Positions 45,086-53,426 of a DNA stretch of 64,000 nt are shown piece by piece. The DNA is from Caulobacterales bacterium 32-69-10. GTDB lineage: Bacteria; Pseudomonadota; Alphaproteobacteria; Caulobacterales; Caulobacteraceae. The first letter of the stretch is position 1; each line of letters opens with the position of its first letter. The notes under the pieces are model-generated. The model was not told the DNA's origin. It made no database searches and saw nothing but the letters and a program-made list of their open reading frames with translations. A program made the position numbers and the translations under genes. The DNA lies in assembly GCA_002280485.1 (NCBI GenBank), contig NCED01000004.1:104063-168062 (forward strand), read 5' to 3'.

Positions 45086-47560
45086 ATGGACGGCGCCGCC
45101 CCCCACGCCCTGCCGCAGCAGTTCCAGGCCTGGTTCGACAGCCGCGGCTGGAGTCCGCGCGGGCACCAGCTGGAGATGGTCGAGGCGGCCCGGGCCGGGC
45201 GGCATACCCTGCTGATCGCCCCCACCGGCGGAGGCAAGACCCTGGCGGGCTTCTTGCCGAGCCTGATCGAATTGTCCGAGCGGCCGAAGGGCAACCGGCC
45301 GCGCAGCATCCACACCCTCTATATCTCGCCGCTGAAGGCGCTGGCGGTCGATGTGCACCGCAACCTGGAGATCCCGGTCTCCGAGATGCGCCTGCCGATC
45401 ACGGTGGAATCGCGTACCGGCGATACGGGGGTCGCCAAGCGCCAGAGGCAGAGGCTGCATCCGCCCGACATCCTGCTCACCACCCCCGAACAGCTGGCCC
45501 TGTTCTGCGCCTGGGAAGGGAGCCGCGAGTATTTCGCCGACCTGCGCACGGTGATCATCGACGAGATCCATGCCATCCATGGCTCGAAGCGCGGCGACCT
45601 GCTGAACCTCGGCCTCGCCCGGCTGCAGAGTTTCGCCCCCGCCCTGCGCCGGGTCGGGCTGTCGGCCACGGTGCAGGACCCGGACATGCTGCGCCGCTGG
45701 CTGGCGCCGCGCCCGGAAACGGCCCATCTGGTCCGTGGCGCCCCCGGCGCGCCGCCCCAGGTCGAGGTGCTGTTCTCCAAGGGCGACGTGCCGTGGAGCG
45801 GCTGGACCGCCCAGCACGCCATGGCCGAGGTGCTGGACGTCATCCGCGCCAATCGCACCACGCTCATTTTCGTCAACACCCGCTTCCAGGCCGAGCTCGC
45901 CTTCCAGAAGCTTTGGGAGATTAACGACGAGAGCCTGCCCATCGCCCTGCACCACGGCAGCCTGGCGGCCGAGCAGAGGCGCAAGGTCGAGGCGGCCATG
46001 GCCCGGGGCGAGCTGCGGGCGGTGGTCTGCACCTCCACCCTCGACCTCGGCATCGACTGGGGCGCGGTGGACCTGGTCATCCAGCTCGCCGCGCCCAAGG
46101 GCTCGTCGCGGCTGATCCAGCGCATCGGCCGCGCCAACCACCGCCTGGACGAGCCCAGCCGGGCCCTGCTGGTGCCCGCCCACCGCTTCGAGGTGCTGGA
46201 GTGCGAGGCCGCCCGCGAGGCGGTGGCTGAGAACGACCTGGACGGGGAGCCGGCGCGTCTCGGCGCCCACGACATCCTGGCCCAGCACGTCATGGGGGTG
46301 GCCTGCGGCGAGCCCTTCGCCGAGGACGACCTCTACGCCGAGGTGCTGACCTCCGAGCCATACTCGGACGTGACCCGCGAGGAGTTCGACCGGGTGGTCG
46401 ATTTCGTCTCCACCGGCGGCTACGCCCTCAAGACCTACGACCGCTTCCGGCGGATCGTGAAGGCCCCCAAGTCCGAGAAGGGCGCCGGCCTGTGGCGGGT
46501 GCGGGACCGCGAGACCGCCGCCCGCCACCGCATGAACGTCGGGGCCATCGTCGAGATTCCGATGCTCAACGTGCGCATCGCCTCGTCGCGCTCGGGCAAG
46601 AAGATCGGCGGCCGCAAGGTCGGCGAGATGGAGGAGACCTATCTGGAGCAGCTGGTCCCCGGCGACGCCTTCCTCTTCGCCGGCCAGGTCTGGCGCTTCG
46701 AGGGCATCACCGGCATGGACGCTCTGGTCACCTCCGCCCCCGGGGCCGAGCCCAAGGTGCCGAGCTGGGGCGGCTCCAAGTTTGCGCTCTCGACCTATCT
46801 CGCCAAGCGGGTGCGGCGGATGATCTGCGACGAGGACGCCTGGACCCGGCTGCCGCCGGACATGCAGGCGTGGCTGGAAATCCAGAAGGCCCGCTCGATC
46901 ATCCCCAGCGACGAGGAGATGCTGGTCGAGGTGTTCCAGCGCGGCAAGCGCTGGTATCTCGTCGCCTATCCCTTCGACGGCCGCATCAGCCACGGCACCC
47001 TGACCCAGCTTCTGGCCCGGCGGCTGGAGCGGCTGGGCAAGATGCCGCTCGGCTTCGTCGCCAACGACTATGCGCTCGCGGTATGGACCCTTGGCCCCCT
47101 GCACGATCTCGATATGGACGCCCTGTTCCAGGAGGACATGCTGGGCGACGACCTCGAAGCGTGGCTGGACGAGAGCTTCCTGATGAAGCGGGCCTTTCGC
47201 CAGTGCGCTGTTCTGTCCGGCTTGATCGAGCGCCGCTCTCCGGGCCAGGAGAAGAGCGGTCGCCAAGTGACCTTCTCCACGGACCTGATCTACGACGTGC
47301 TGCGCCGCCATCAGCCCGACCACCTGCTGCTCCGCTGCGCCCGGGCCGACGCCGCCGCGGGCAGCCTCGACGTGGCCCGGCTCGGCCGGCTGCTTAACCG
47401 CATCAAGGGACGCATCCGGCCGGTGATGCTGAAGAAGGTCTCGCCCTTCGCCGTGCCGGTGATGCTGGAGATCGGCCGCGAGCCGGTCGCCGGCGGCTCG
47501 GCGCAGGAAGCCATCCTTGAGGCCAGCGCCGCCGAGCTGATCGCCGAGGCCCTGTCGTGA
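45086..47560 (+). CDS. Ligase-associated DNA damage response DEXH-box helicase (Lhr-type)
   Basis: Encodes 824 aa. Walker A is APTGGGKT (about 45-52), the Walker B box is IIDEIHAIHG, and motif III is GLSATV. The second RecA domain includes LIFVNTRFQAELAF, ALHHGSLAAEQRR, CTSTLDLGIDWGAVDLVIQL and QRIGRANHRLD. A long Lhr-core C-terminal part follows, with NVGAIVEIPMLNVRI and GDAFLFAGQVWRFEGI. This is the helicase of the ligase-associated DNA repair set, which usually also has an ATP-dependent ligase and an exonuclease-like MBL protein. Only the phosphoesterase partner PdeM is present here. Confidence 0.93.
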   Translation: MDGAAPHALPQQFQAWFDSRGWSPRGHQLEMVEAARAGRHTLLIAPTGGGKTLAGFLPSLIELSERPKGNRPRSIHTLYISPLKALAVDVHRNLEIPVSEMRLPITVESRTGDTGVAKRQRQRLHPPDILLTTPEQLALFCAWEGSREYFADLRTVIIDEIHAIHGSKRGDLLNLGLARLQSFAPALRRVGLSATVQDPDMLRRWLAPRPETAHLVRGAPGAPPQVEVLFSKGDVPWSGWTAQHAMAEVLDVIRANRTTLIFVNTRFQAELAFQKLWEINDESLPIALHHGSLAAEQRRKVEAAMARGELRAVVCTSTLDLGIDWGAVDLVIQLAAPKGSSRLIQRIGRANHRLDEPSRALLVPAHRFEVLECEAAREAVAENDLDGEPARLGAHDILAQHVMGVACGEPFAEDDLYAEVLTSEPYSDVTREEFDRVVDFVSTGGYALKTYDRFRRIVKAPKSEKGAGLWRVRDRETAARHRMNVGAIVEIPMLNVRIASSRSGKKIGGRKVGEMEETYLEQLVPGDAFLFAGQVWRFEGITGMDALVTSAPGAEPKVPSWGGSKFALSTYLAKRVRRMICDEDAWTRLPPDMQAWLEIQKARSIIPSDEEMLVEVFQRGKRWYLVAYPFDGRISHGTLTQLLARRLERLGKMPLGFVANDYALAVWTLGPLHDLDMDALFQEDMLGDDLEAWLDESFLMKRAFRQCAVLSGLIERRSPGQEKSGRQVTFSTDLIYDVLRRHQPDHLLLRCARADAAAGSLDVARLGRLLNRIKGRIRPVMLKKVSPFAVPVMLEIGREPVAGGSAQEAILEASAAELIAEALS

Positions 47561-48285
47561 GCGGCGCCCAGGCCATCCGCCTGCGCCTGCAGGCCCCCGA
47601 GAGCCTGTGCGGCTCCCTGTGGATGGAGGTGGCGGACGCCGAGGTCTGCCTGCGCAAGTCGGGCGCCCTATGGCTGGAGGCCGACGGCGTCCTGGCCGCT
47701 GGCGACCTGCACCTGGAGAAGGGCTCGTCCTACGCCTCGCGAGGCCAGCTGCTGCCGCCCTACGACACCGCCGCCACCCTGGACCGGCTGGAGGCGGAGG
47801 TCGCCGCGCTCAACCCCCGCGTCGTGGCCCTGCTCGGCGACAGCTTCCACGACGGCCGCGCCACGGCCCGACTGGCGGCGCGGGACGCCGCCCGCATCGT
47901 CGCCCTGGCGAGGTCGCGCACCCTGGTGTGGATCGTCGGCAACCACGACCGCGAGGGCCCGGGGGCCCTGCCGGGGGACCGCGCCGACGAGATCACCGTC
48001 GCCGGTCTGACCTTGCGCCATGAGCCGGCCCTGGTCCCCGTCCGCGGCGAGGTGGCCGGGCATCTGCATCCTTGCGCCCGCGTCGCCGGCCACGGCGGCA
48101 GCGTGCGCCGCCGCTGTTTCCTTACCGACGGCCAGCGCCTGATCCTGCCGGCCTTCGGATCCTACGCCGGCGGCCTCAACGCCCGCGACCAGGCCTTCGC
48201 GGGCCTGTTCGCCCGCTCCCCCATCGCCGGGGTGCTGGGGCGCCGTGTCCATGCGATCGGCTGGGGCAGTCTGACGGGGGACTGA
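47557..48285 (+). CDS. pdeM: Ligase-associated DNA damage response endonuclease PdeM
   Basis: Encodes 242 aa of the calcineurin-like metallophosphoesterase family. Metal-binding motifs are AAGDLHLEKGSSYA, LLGDSFHDG, IVGNHDREGP and GHLHPCAR, with the C-terminal FGSYAGGLNARD typical of PdeM. The protein acts with the Lhr-type helicase in a DNA repair set known from several proteobacteria. The GTG start overlaps the helicase stop as GTGA. It ends 10 bp before the stop of the convergent MprF-like gene. Confidence 0.92.
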   Translation: MSGAQAIRLRLQAPESLCGSLWMEVADAEVCLRKSGALWLEADGVLAAGDLHLEKGSSYASRGQLLPPYDTAATLDRLEAEVAALNPRVVALLGDSFHDGRATARLAARDAARIVALARSRTLVWIVGNHDREGPGALPGDRADEITVAGLTLRHEPALVPVRGEVAGHLHPCARVAGHGGSVRRRCFLTDGQRLILPAFGSYAGGLNARDQAFAGLFARSPIAGVLGRRVHAIGWGSLTGD

Positions 48286-48294
48286 GGGGGCGAG

Positions 48295-49962
48295 TTACCG
48301 GAACAGCTTCAGCACCCCGCCGCTGGACAGCAGGGCAGTGTCGCCCAGGCTGCGCGGCAGGCGCCACTTGGACGGGGCGGCCATGTACATGCCCTCCCAC
48401 CGGGGGGTGAACTTGCTCTTGAAGGCGCGCAGGCCCTCGAAGCCGTAGAGCCGGCCGCCGCTGGCGTAGACCGCGGCCCCGATGCGGGTGATCGGGGGGG
48501 CCAGCCGCCGCGATTCCAGGCCCGACAGGGGCGCCAGGCCGAGGTCGAACACCGCATAGCCGTTCTGGCGGCCCCACAGGATCAGCTCGGTGAACATGTA
48601 TTCCATCACCCGGGGCGATCCTGGCCGGTGGCGCATCAGATCGATCGAGAAGGTCTGGCCGCCGGCGGTGAGCCACAGGTTGCCGAAGGCGATGATCTCG
48701 CCCTCCTGGCGGACCAGGGCCGTCGGGAACCGCCGCAGATAGTCCGGGTCGTAGCGGCCGAGGCTGAAACCCTTTTCCGAGCCGCTGTGGCGGGCCAGCC
48801 AGGCGTCCGAGATCGCCCTCAGCTGCGGGTCGAGGGCGTCGAAGGCCTCGGGCGGGACGACCTCGAAGGTCATTCCCTCGCGCTGGCAGCGCCGCAGCGC
48901 GTTGCGCAGCAGGCTGCGGTGCGCCCCTTCCAGGGAGAAGGCGGGCAGGTCGACCAGCGCCCGCTCGCCGATCTTGGCCACCACCAGTCCGCAGTCGATG
49001 AAGTCGGCGATGTGCTCGCGGCGCACCGAATAGAAGGCCGGGTGGGCGCCGTGCTGATCGCACAGCTCACGGAAGGCCCAGATCATCTCCCGGCGCTCGG
49101 CCCCCTGGCCCACAGGCTCGCCCATGGCGATCCAGGTGCGGCCCCGGGCGGCGTACTGGATGAAGCTCCTGCCGCTGGCGCTGTAGATGAAGTGCTTGTC
49201 GCCGAGATAGGCGAGGTTGGCGTCCGGCTTGGGGTCCTCGGCGCCCGCTAGGACCGCGTCGACCTGGGTGGTGTCGACGAGGGCGGGGACGGGCGGGCGG
49301 GTGTCGTGGCTGGACAGGCGCCAGGCGAACAGCACCAGGGTCAGCACCGCCGCCCCCACCGCCGCGCGCAGGGCGCGCGGGGCGCTCTGGTCGGCGACGA
49401 AGGTCCACCAAAGGTCGTCGCGATACTCGACGTGCTTGTCGGTGAAGAAGCCCAGCCAGGCCGCCGCCGCCAGGGCCGCCAGGATGGCCAGGACGGCGCC
49501 CCGGGACAGGGGCGCGCTGCGCAGGGGGGCGGTGCGGTAGAAGGCCGGCCGGGCGATGAGCAGGAAGCCGGCGACCCCCGACAGGAACAATGCCTCCTCG
49601 TAGTTGAAGCCCTTGGCCAGGGTGGCCGCCGCGGCCACCACGAGCGCGATCAGGGCGGTGCGCCAGGCCTTGCGCAACCGGTTGGCCAGCCCGAAGGCGA
49701 GGAACAGCAGCGCCACCCCCGCCAGGCTGGTGAGGAAGTGCGAGGTCTCGATGGCGGTGACCGGCTCCAGGGCGCTCACCAGGCGCAGGCGGGCGGCGTA
49801 GTCGGGGGTGGCGGTCGAGATCAGCATCACCAGGCCGCTGGCGAAGACCAGGACCGTGGAAATCGCGGGCGCGAGGCTGCGCACGGCCAGGACGCCGAGC
49901 TTCCTGGCCTTGGGGGGCGGTAGGCTCTGCAACTGGCGCATGCGGTCGGTGATCGAGGTCAA
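48295..49962 (-). CDS. MprF-like phosphatidylglycerol lysyltransferase domain protein
   Basis: Encodes 555 aa. The N-terminal 210 residues contain about six hydrophobic helices (LAPAISTVLVFASGLVMLIS and others). Residues of about 230-550 form the DUF2156/MprF C-terminal domain, with LAYLGDKHFIYSASGRSFIQ, ALVDLPAFSLEGAHRSLLRN and VFDLGLAPLSGLE. MprF moves lysine or alanine from tRNA to phosphatidylglycerol in the membrane. At 555 aa this lacks the large flippase half of full MprF (about 840 aa), so it may be only a synthase, or may modify another lipid. Confidence 0.87.
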   Translation of the reverse strand: MTSITDRMRQLQSLPPPKARKLGVLAVRSLAPAISTVLVFASGLVMLISTATPDYAARLRLVSALEPVTAIETSHFLTSLAGVALLFLAFGLANRLRKAWRTALIALVVAAAATLAKGFNYEEALFLSGVAGFLLIARPAFYRTAPLRSAPLSRGAVLAILAALAAAAWLGFFTDKHVEYRDDLWWTFVADQSAPRALRAAVGAAVLTLVLFAWRLSSHDTRPPVPALVDTTQVDAVLAGAEDPKPDANLAYLGDKHFIYSASGRSFIQYAARGRTWIAMGEPVGQGAERREMIWAFRELCDQHGAHPAFYSVRREHIADFIDCGLVVAKIGERALVDLPAFSLEGAHRSLLRNALRRCQREGMTFEVVPPEAFDALDPQLRAISDAWLARHSGSEKGFSLGRYDPDYLRRFPTALVRQEGEIIAFGNLWLTAGGQTFSIDLMRHRPGSPRVMEYMFTELILWGRQNGYAVFDLGLAPLSGLESRRLAPPITRIGAAVYASGGRLYGFEGLRAFKSKFTPRWEGMYMAAPSKWRLPRSLGDTALLSSGGVLKLFR

Positions 49963-50037
49963 GCGAGGCCCGGTTGGCGCGGTGCGCGGCGTGGTCCCCG
50001 CCGCCCTGGTCGAGGACGGCGGCGAGGAGGAGGCGCC

Positions 50038-52905
50038 CTACCGCTGGGCCAGCGCCGGGGCCTGCTTGCGGAAGCCGGCGGCGCTCCGCTCGGCGGCGGT
50101 GCGGGTCTCCTGCGGCAGCTGGGCGCGGACGCGCTCGGCGCTGGAGCGGGCTTCCCCGTCCCCGCTGGCCGCAGCGATCAGATACCACTTGTAGGCCTCG
50201 GCCGCATTGGCGGTGACGCCGTAGCCCTGCTCGTACAGCCGGGCGAGGTTGTACTGGCTGTCCTTCAGGCCCAGGTCGGCGGCCTTGCGGAACCAGGCGG
50301 CGGCCTGGGTGGCGTTCTTTGGCCCGCCGGCGCCCTCGAAATAATAGAGGCCGAGGTTGTGCATGGCCTTGTCGTCGCCACCGGCGGCGGCGCGCTCGGT
50401 CCAGCGCCGGGCTTCCGCCGGGTCCTTCTTCACGCCGGCTGAACCGGTCTCGTGCAGCTTGGCGAGGTAGAACTGGGCCTGGGCGTAGCCGAGGTTGGCG
50501 GCGCGGCGCAGGGGCTCCAGGCCGGTGGCGTCGCCGCCTTCGATCTTCAGGACGGCCTGGGAATAGAGCTGCTTGGGATCGACGGCCCCGATCGGCACCG
50601 CGGCGGGCGTCGCGGCGGTCTGAGCCGGTTTGACCCCAGGAGCGGCGGCCGGCGTGGCGGCGGCGGCCGCAGGTTGGGCCGTGGTCGTCGCTTCGGCGGC
50701 CGGTGCGCTCGGGTCGGGCGTCAGGGCCGCGGCCAGCAGGTCGGCGTCGCTGGTCTGAGGCGCGGCGGCGGCCTCGGCGGTCGAGGTGGCGGGCCGGGGC
50801 TCGACGGGCCGGTCGGCGTCGGCGCGGCCGGCGTTGATCAGGCTGTAGCCCACGGCCGCCATCGACAGGGTCGCGGCTGTGCCGGAGGCCAGCAGCGCCG
50901 TGCGCAGGGTGCTGCTTTCCTTCTTCTTCTTTCGCTTGGCCATGAAGGCCCCGAGGCCGCGAGGGGCCTCGTCGGGCTCGAGCGCAGGCGGCGGGATCGA
51001 GCCGGCCAGATCGTCGTGGCCCCGGGCGCGGCGACCGCGGCCTTCGGGCGCGGAGGCCTGGCGGGCGGCGGCGCGGGCGGACTCGATCAGGTCGCGGGTC
51101 GAGCTGCGCGCCGGCTGCATCGGGGGCGGGCCGAAGTCTTCGAAGGCTTCCGGCGGCGCCGGCGCCGGGGGCGGCGCGTAGGGCTCGGCCTCCGCGAAAT
51201 CGGCTGGCTCGGCCTCGAAGCGCGGGGCCTCGGCTGCGAACCTGGGCGCTTCAGCCGCCGGCGAGAACGGATCGTCGTTGAACCCGGGACTCACGGTCGG
51301 GGCCGCCTTGGCGAAGTCGTCGGCGCCGAAGCCGCCGTCGTCGAAGTCGGAGATGCTGGCGGCGGGCGCCTCGACGGCCTGGACGGCGGCGTCGATGGCG
51401 TTGCGGCGCTGGGTGTCGATCAGGCGCCGGTCGAGGGTTTCGCGCGCCTCCTCCAGCAGCTTGGCGGTGCGCTCCTCGCTCTGACGGATGCGATCGGACA
51501 GCTCGGAGGCGGCGCGGTCGTAGCGCTGGTTGATCTTGTCGGTGACGCGGGCGACCTGATCGCCGACCTCGTCGATGGCGGTCGCGGCCCGGCGCTCCGA
51601 GGCGGCGATGCGTTCGGCCAGGCGCTCGGCGATGCGGCCGATCTCGCCGCCAAGCTTCTCCAGCGCCTCGGCCTGGGCGGCGTCGGCGGTGCGCATCCGG
51701 TTCTCTATGGCGTCGGCGATGCGCGCCATCTCCCCCCCCACCTGCTGATCCGCCTCGGTGTTGCGCGTCTCCACGGCGGCGACCCGCTGGCCCAGGGTCT
51801 GGGCGATGCGCATCACCTCGCGGCCCATGCGCTCGATCGCCTGCGCGGACTGCTTCTCGGACGACTCCACGTGACCGACCAGGTCGCGCAGGGCGGCCTC
51901 CATCCGGTCCAGCTTGCCGTCGGCGGCCGCACGCATGTGCTCGGCCATCTCCGCCCGCTGGGCCTCGACCTTCTCCTGAAGTTCGGCGGCGAGCTTCTGG
52001 AACCGATGTTCCGGCGAGTCCTCGTCGACCTCAGGATCGAGGCGAGTTTCGGTGGACTTCAGGCGCGCGTCCAGACCCGCGAAGCTGGTTTCCAAGGCCT
52101 GGACCGCCGCGGAGGTGCGGCTTTCCGCCTGTTCGATGCGCTCGGCCACGCGGGAGATGACGGTGTCGATCACCGAGCCCGAGGTGTAGGGATCGCCGGC
52201 GTCGGCCTTGCCGGCGATCTCGACGTCCAGGCGGTCGATGCGGCGGCTAAGCCCCGACAGGTCCTGACGCACCTCCGAGATGGCCCCGCGGGCGCGGCTC
52301 TCGCCCTCATAGATCTGGGCCGCGACCTTGCCGAGGGAGGCCTCCAGGGCCTTCAAGGCCTCGGTCTTCGGGCCGTCCTCGGCCTCGATCTTGCGCAGCC
52401 GGTCGGCCAGGCGGGTCTGGGCCGCGCGGACCTCGTCGACCGAACCCTCGAAGTGGGCGCCGATCGAGGTCTGGTCGCGCTCGATCCCCTCCATGCGGGA
52501 CAGGACGCCCATCACCGACTGGTCGATGCCGCTGATGGCCAGGGTGGAGCGGTGCTCTGCGGCCTCGAGGCGGGTGGAGAAGGTCTCCAGCGCTCGTGTG
52601 ATCCGCGAGATCTCCTCGTCGCTGGCCGGCCGCTCGTACTCCGGCTCATAGCGGCTGCGGGGGGCTTGCAGCACGGGGCGCGCCGGTTCGGGGCGGCGCT
52701 CAGGCTCGCGGGCGGCGTAGTCCCGAGGCTGGGGGTCGCGAGCCATGGATTCGCGAGGGGGAGGCGGCGCCTCGGGCTCGCCCTCGATGATCATCTGGTT
52801 GAGCCATTCGCCCAGAGTCATGCCGGAGCGGCGAGCGAGGTCCTTGGCGATCTCCCGCGCTTTCGGGTCGATCCCTTTGACGCTCCAGGGTCCCGCCGAG
52901 CTCAT
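50038..52905 (-). CDS. podJ: PodJ-like polar localization protein (coiled coil, TM, Sel1 repeats)
   Basis: Encodes 955 aa. The N-terminal motif KGIDPKAREIAKDLARRSGM, then TLGEWLNQMIIEG, is typical of PodJ/PodJL. Long coiled coils cover about 90-515, followed by a Pro/Ala/Glu-rich region, one transmembrane helix at about 668-690 (LLASGTAATLSMAAVGYSLI), and three or more Sel1-type repeats at about 808-938 in the periplasm (LGYAQAQFYLAKLHETGSAG, KAMHNLGLYYFEGAGG). PodJ recruits PleC and marks the new pole in Caulobacter. The peptidoglycan-binding domain at the end of Caulobacter PodJ is not seen. The ATG at 52905 is preferred to the GTG at 52914. Confidence 0.88.
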   Translation of the reverse strand: MSSAGPWSVKGIDPKAREIAKDLARRSGMTLGEWLNQMIIEGEPEAPPPPRESMARDPQPRDYAAREPERRPEPARPVLQAPRSRYEPEYERPASDEEISRITRALETFSTRLEAAEHRSTLAISGIDQSVMGVLSRMEGIERDQTSIGAHFEGSVDEVRAAQTRLADRLRKIEAEDGPKTEALKALEASLGKVAAQIYEGESRARGAISEVRQDLSGLSRRIDRLDVEIAGKADAGDPYTSGSVIDTVISRVAERIEQAESRTSAAVQALETSFAGLDARLKSTETRLDPEVDEDSPEHRFQKLAAELQEKVEAQRAEMAEHMRAAADGKLDRMEAALRDLVGHVESSEKQSAQAIERMGREVMRIAQTLGQRVAAVETRNTEADQQVGGEMARIADAIENRMRTADAAQAEALEKLGGEIGRIAERLAERIAASERRAATAIDEVGDQVARVTDKINQRYDRAASELSDRIRQSEERTAKLLEEARETLDRRLIDTQRRNAIDAAVQAVEAPAASISDFDDGGFGADDFAKAAPTVSPGFNDDPFSPAAEAPRFAAEAPRFEAEPADFAEAEPYAPPPAPAPPEAFEDFGPPPMQPARSSTRDLIESARAAARQASAPEGRGRRARGHDDLAGSIPPPALEPDEAPRGLGAFMAKRKKKKESSTLRTALLASGTAATLSMAAVGYSLINAGRADADRPVEPRPATSTAEAAAAPQTSDADLLAAALTPDPSAPAAEATTTAQPAAAAATPAAAPGVKPAQTAATPAAVPIGAVDPKQLYSQAVLKIEGGDATGLEPLRRAANLGYAQAQFYLAKLHETGSAGVKKDPAEARRWTERAAAGGDDKAMHNLGLYYFEGAGGPKNATQAAAWFRKAADLGLKDSQYNLARLYEQGYGVTANAAEAYKWYLIAAASGDGEARSSAERVRAQLPQETRTAAERSAAGFRKQAPALAQR

Positions 52906-52907
52906 TC

Positions 52908-52940
52908 GAATCACGCTCCCCAGAGGCCGCGCAAAGAATC
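52908..52940. promoter_or_regulatory. Two GANTC sites in the podJ leader
   Basis: GAATC occurs at 52908-52912 and 52936-52940, just upstream of the podJ start. CcrM methylates GANTC in Caulobacterales, and methylation state of podJ promoter sites is reported to tie its expression to replication. Confidence 0.5.
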
Positions 52941-53077
52941 ATGGCGCGGACCTCAAACTCCAGGAAACGCTAGCCCTCCATCTCTTGCGTGTAAACGCGA
53001 CGCTAACGCTAGATGTAGTGGGCGACCGCTTTCCCTGTGGACGACTGGTCCAGCCCTCCGGGATGGGGCGCGCCGCG

Positions 53078-53092
53078 TTAACGAAATGATAA
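53078..53092. promoter_or_regulatory. CtrA-box-like site upstream of podJ
   Basis: TTAA-CGAAATG-ATAA matches the CtrA consensus TTAA-N7-TTAA with one mismatch. It lies 173 bp upstream of podJ and 60 bp upstream of the small membrane gene at 53152, so it could control either. Confidence 0.45.
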
Positions 53093-53151
53093 TCGCCCGT
53101 ACCTCGGCTCAGGCGCTTGCCAGGGCCGGATCGGCGCGCCAAGCGGGGCGG

Positions 53152-53373
53152 ATGGACTGGCCCGTCACCCTCGCCCTCGCCGCCGCCACGGCCGCCTTCG
53201 CCGCCTTCTGCGGCTGGCGGGGCGCCCAGCCGCCCGACTTCGTCCGCGGGCCTCGCCTGGTCCCGTGGCGTCTGCTGATGGTGCTCTCGGTCTTCGGGCT
53301 CGTTGTCCTCCTGGTGCATCTCGCCAATCTCGCCGGCGTGACCACGGGCGGCGCCCGGGAACCGGGAGGTTGA
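53152..53373 (+). CDS. Small membrane protein of unknown function
   Basis: A 73-aa protein starting MDWPVTLALAAATAAFAAFC, with two hydrophobic segments (about 4-20 and 38-60) and a positively charged loop between (RGPRLVPWR). No family is recognised. The frame is open far upstream, but that part is antisense to podJ; the ATG at 53152 gives a natural membrane protein. An alternative ATG at 53086 would add 22 residues. It is divergent from podJ. Confidence 0.65.
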   Translation: MDWPVTLALAAATAAFAAFCGWRGAQPPDFVRGPRLVPWRLLMVLSVFGLVVLLVHLANLAGVTTGGAREPGG

Positions 53374-53426
53374 ACCGGAGATGGGACGGGGCTTAAAATC
53401 CCCGAAGGAATCTGAGGGGAACTCCC

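Noticed and set aside
50452..53151. The long plus-strand frame leading into the small membrane protein
   Set aside because: The part before 53152 is antisense to podJ; only the last 73 codons look like a real protein.
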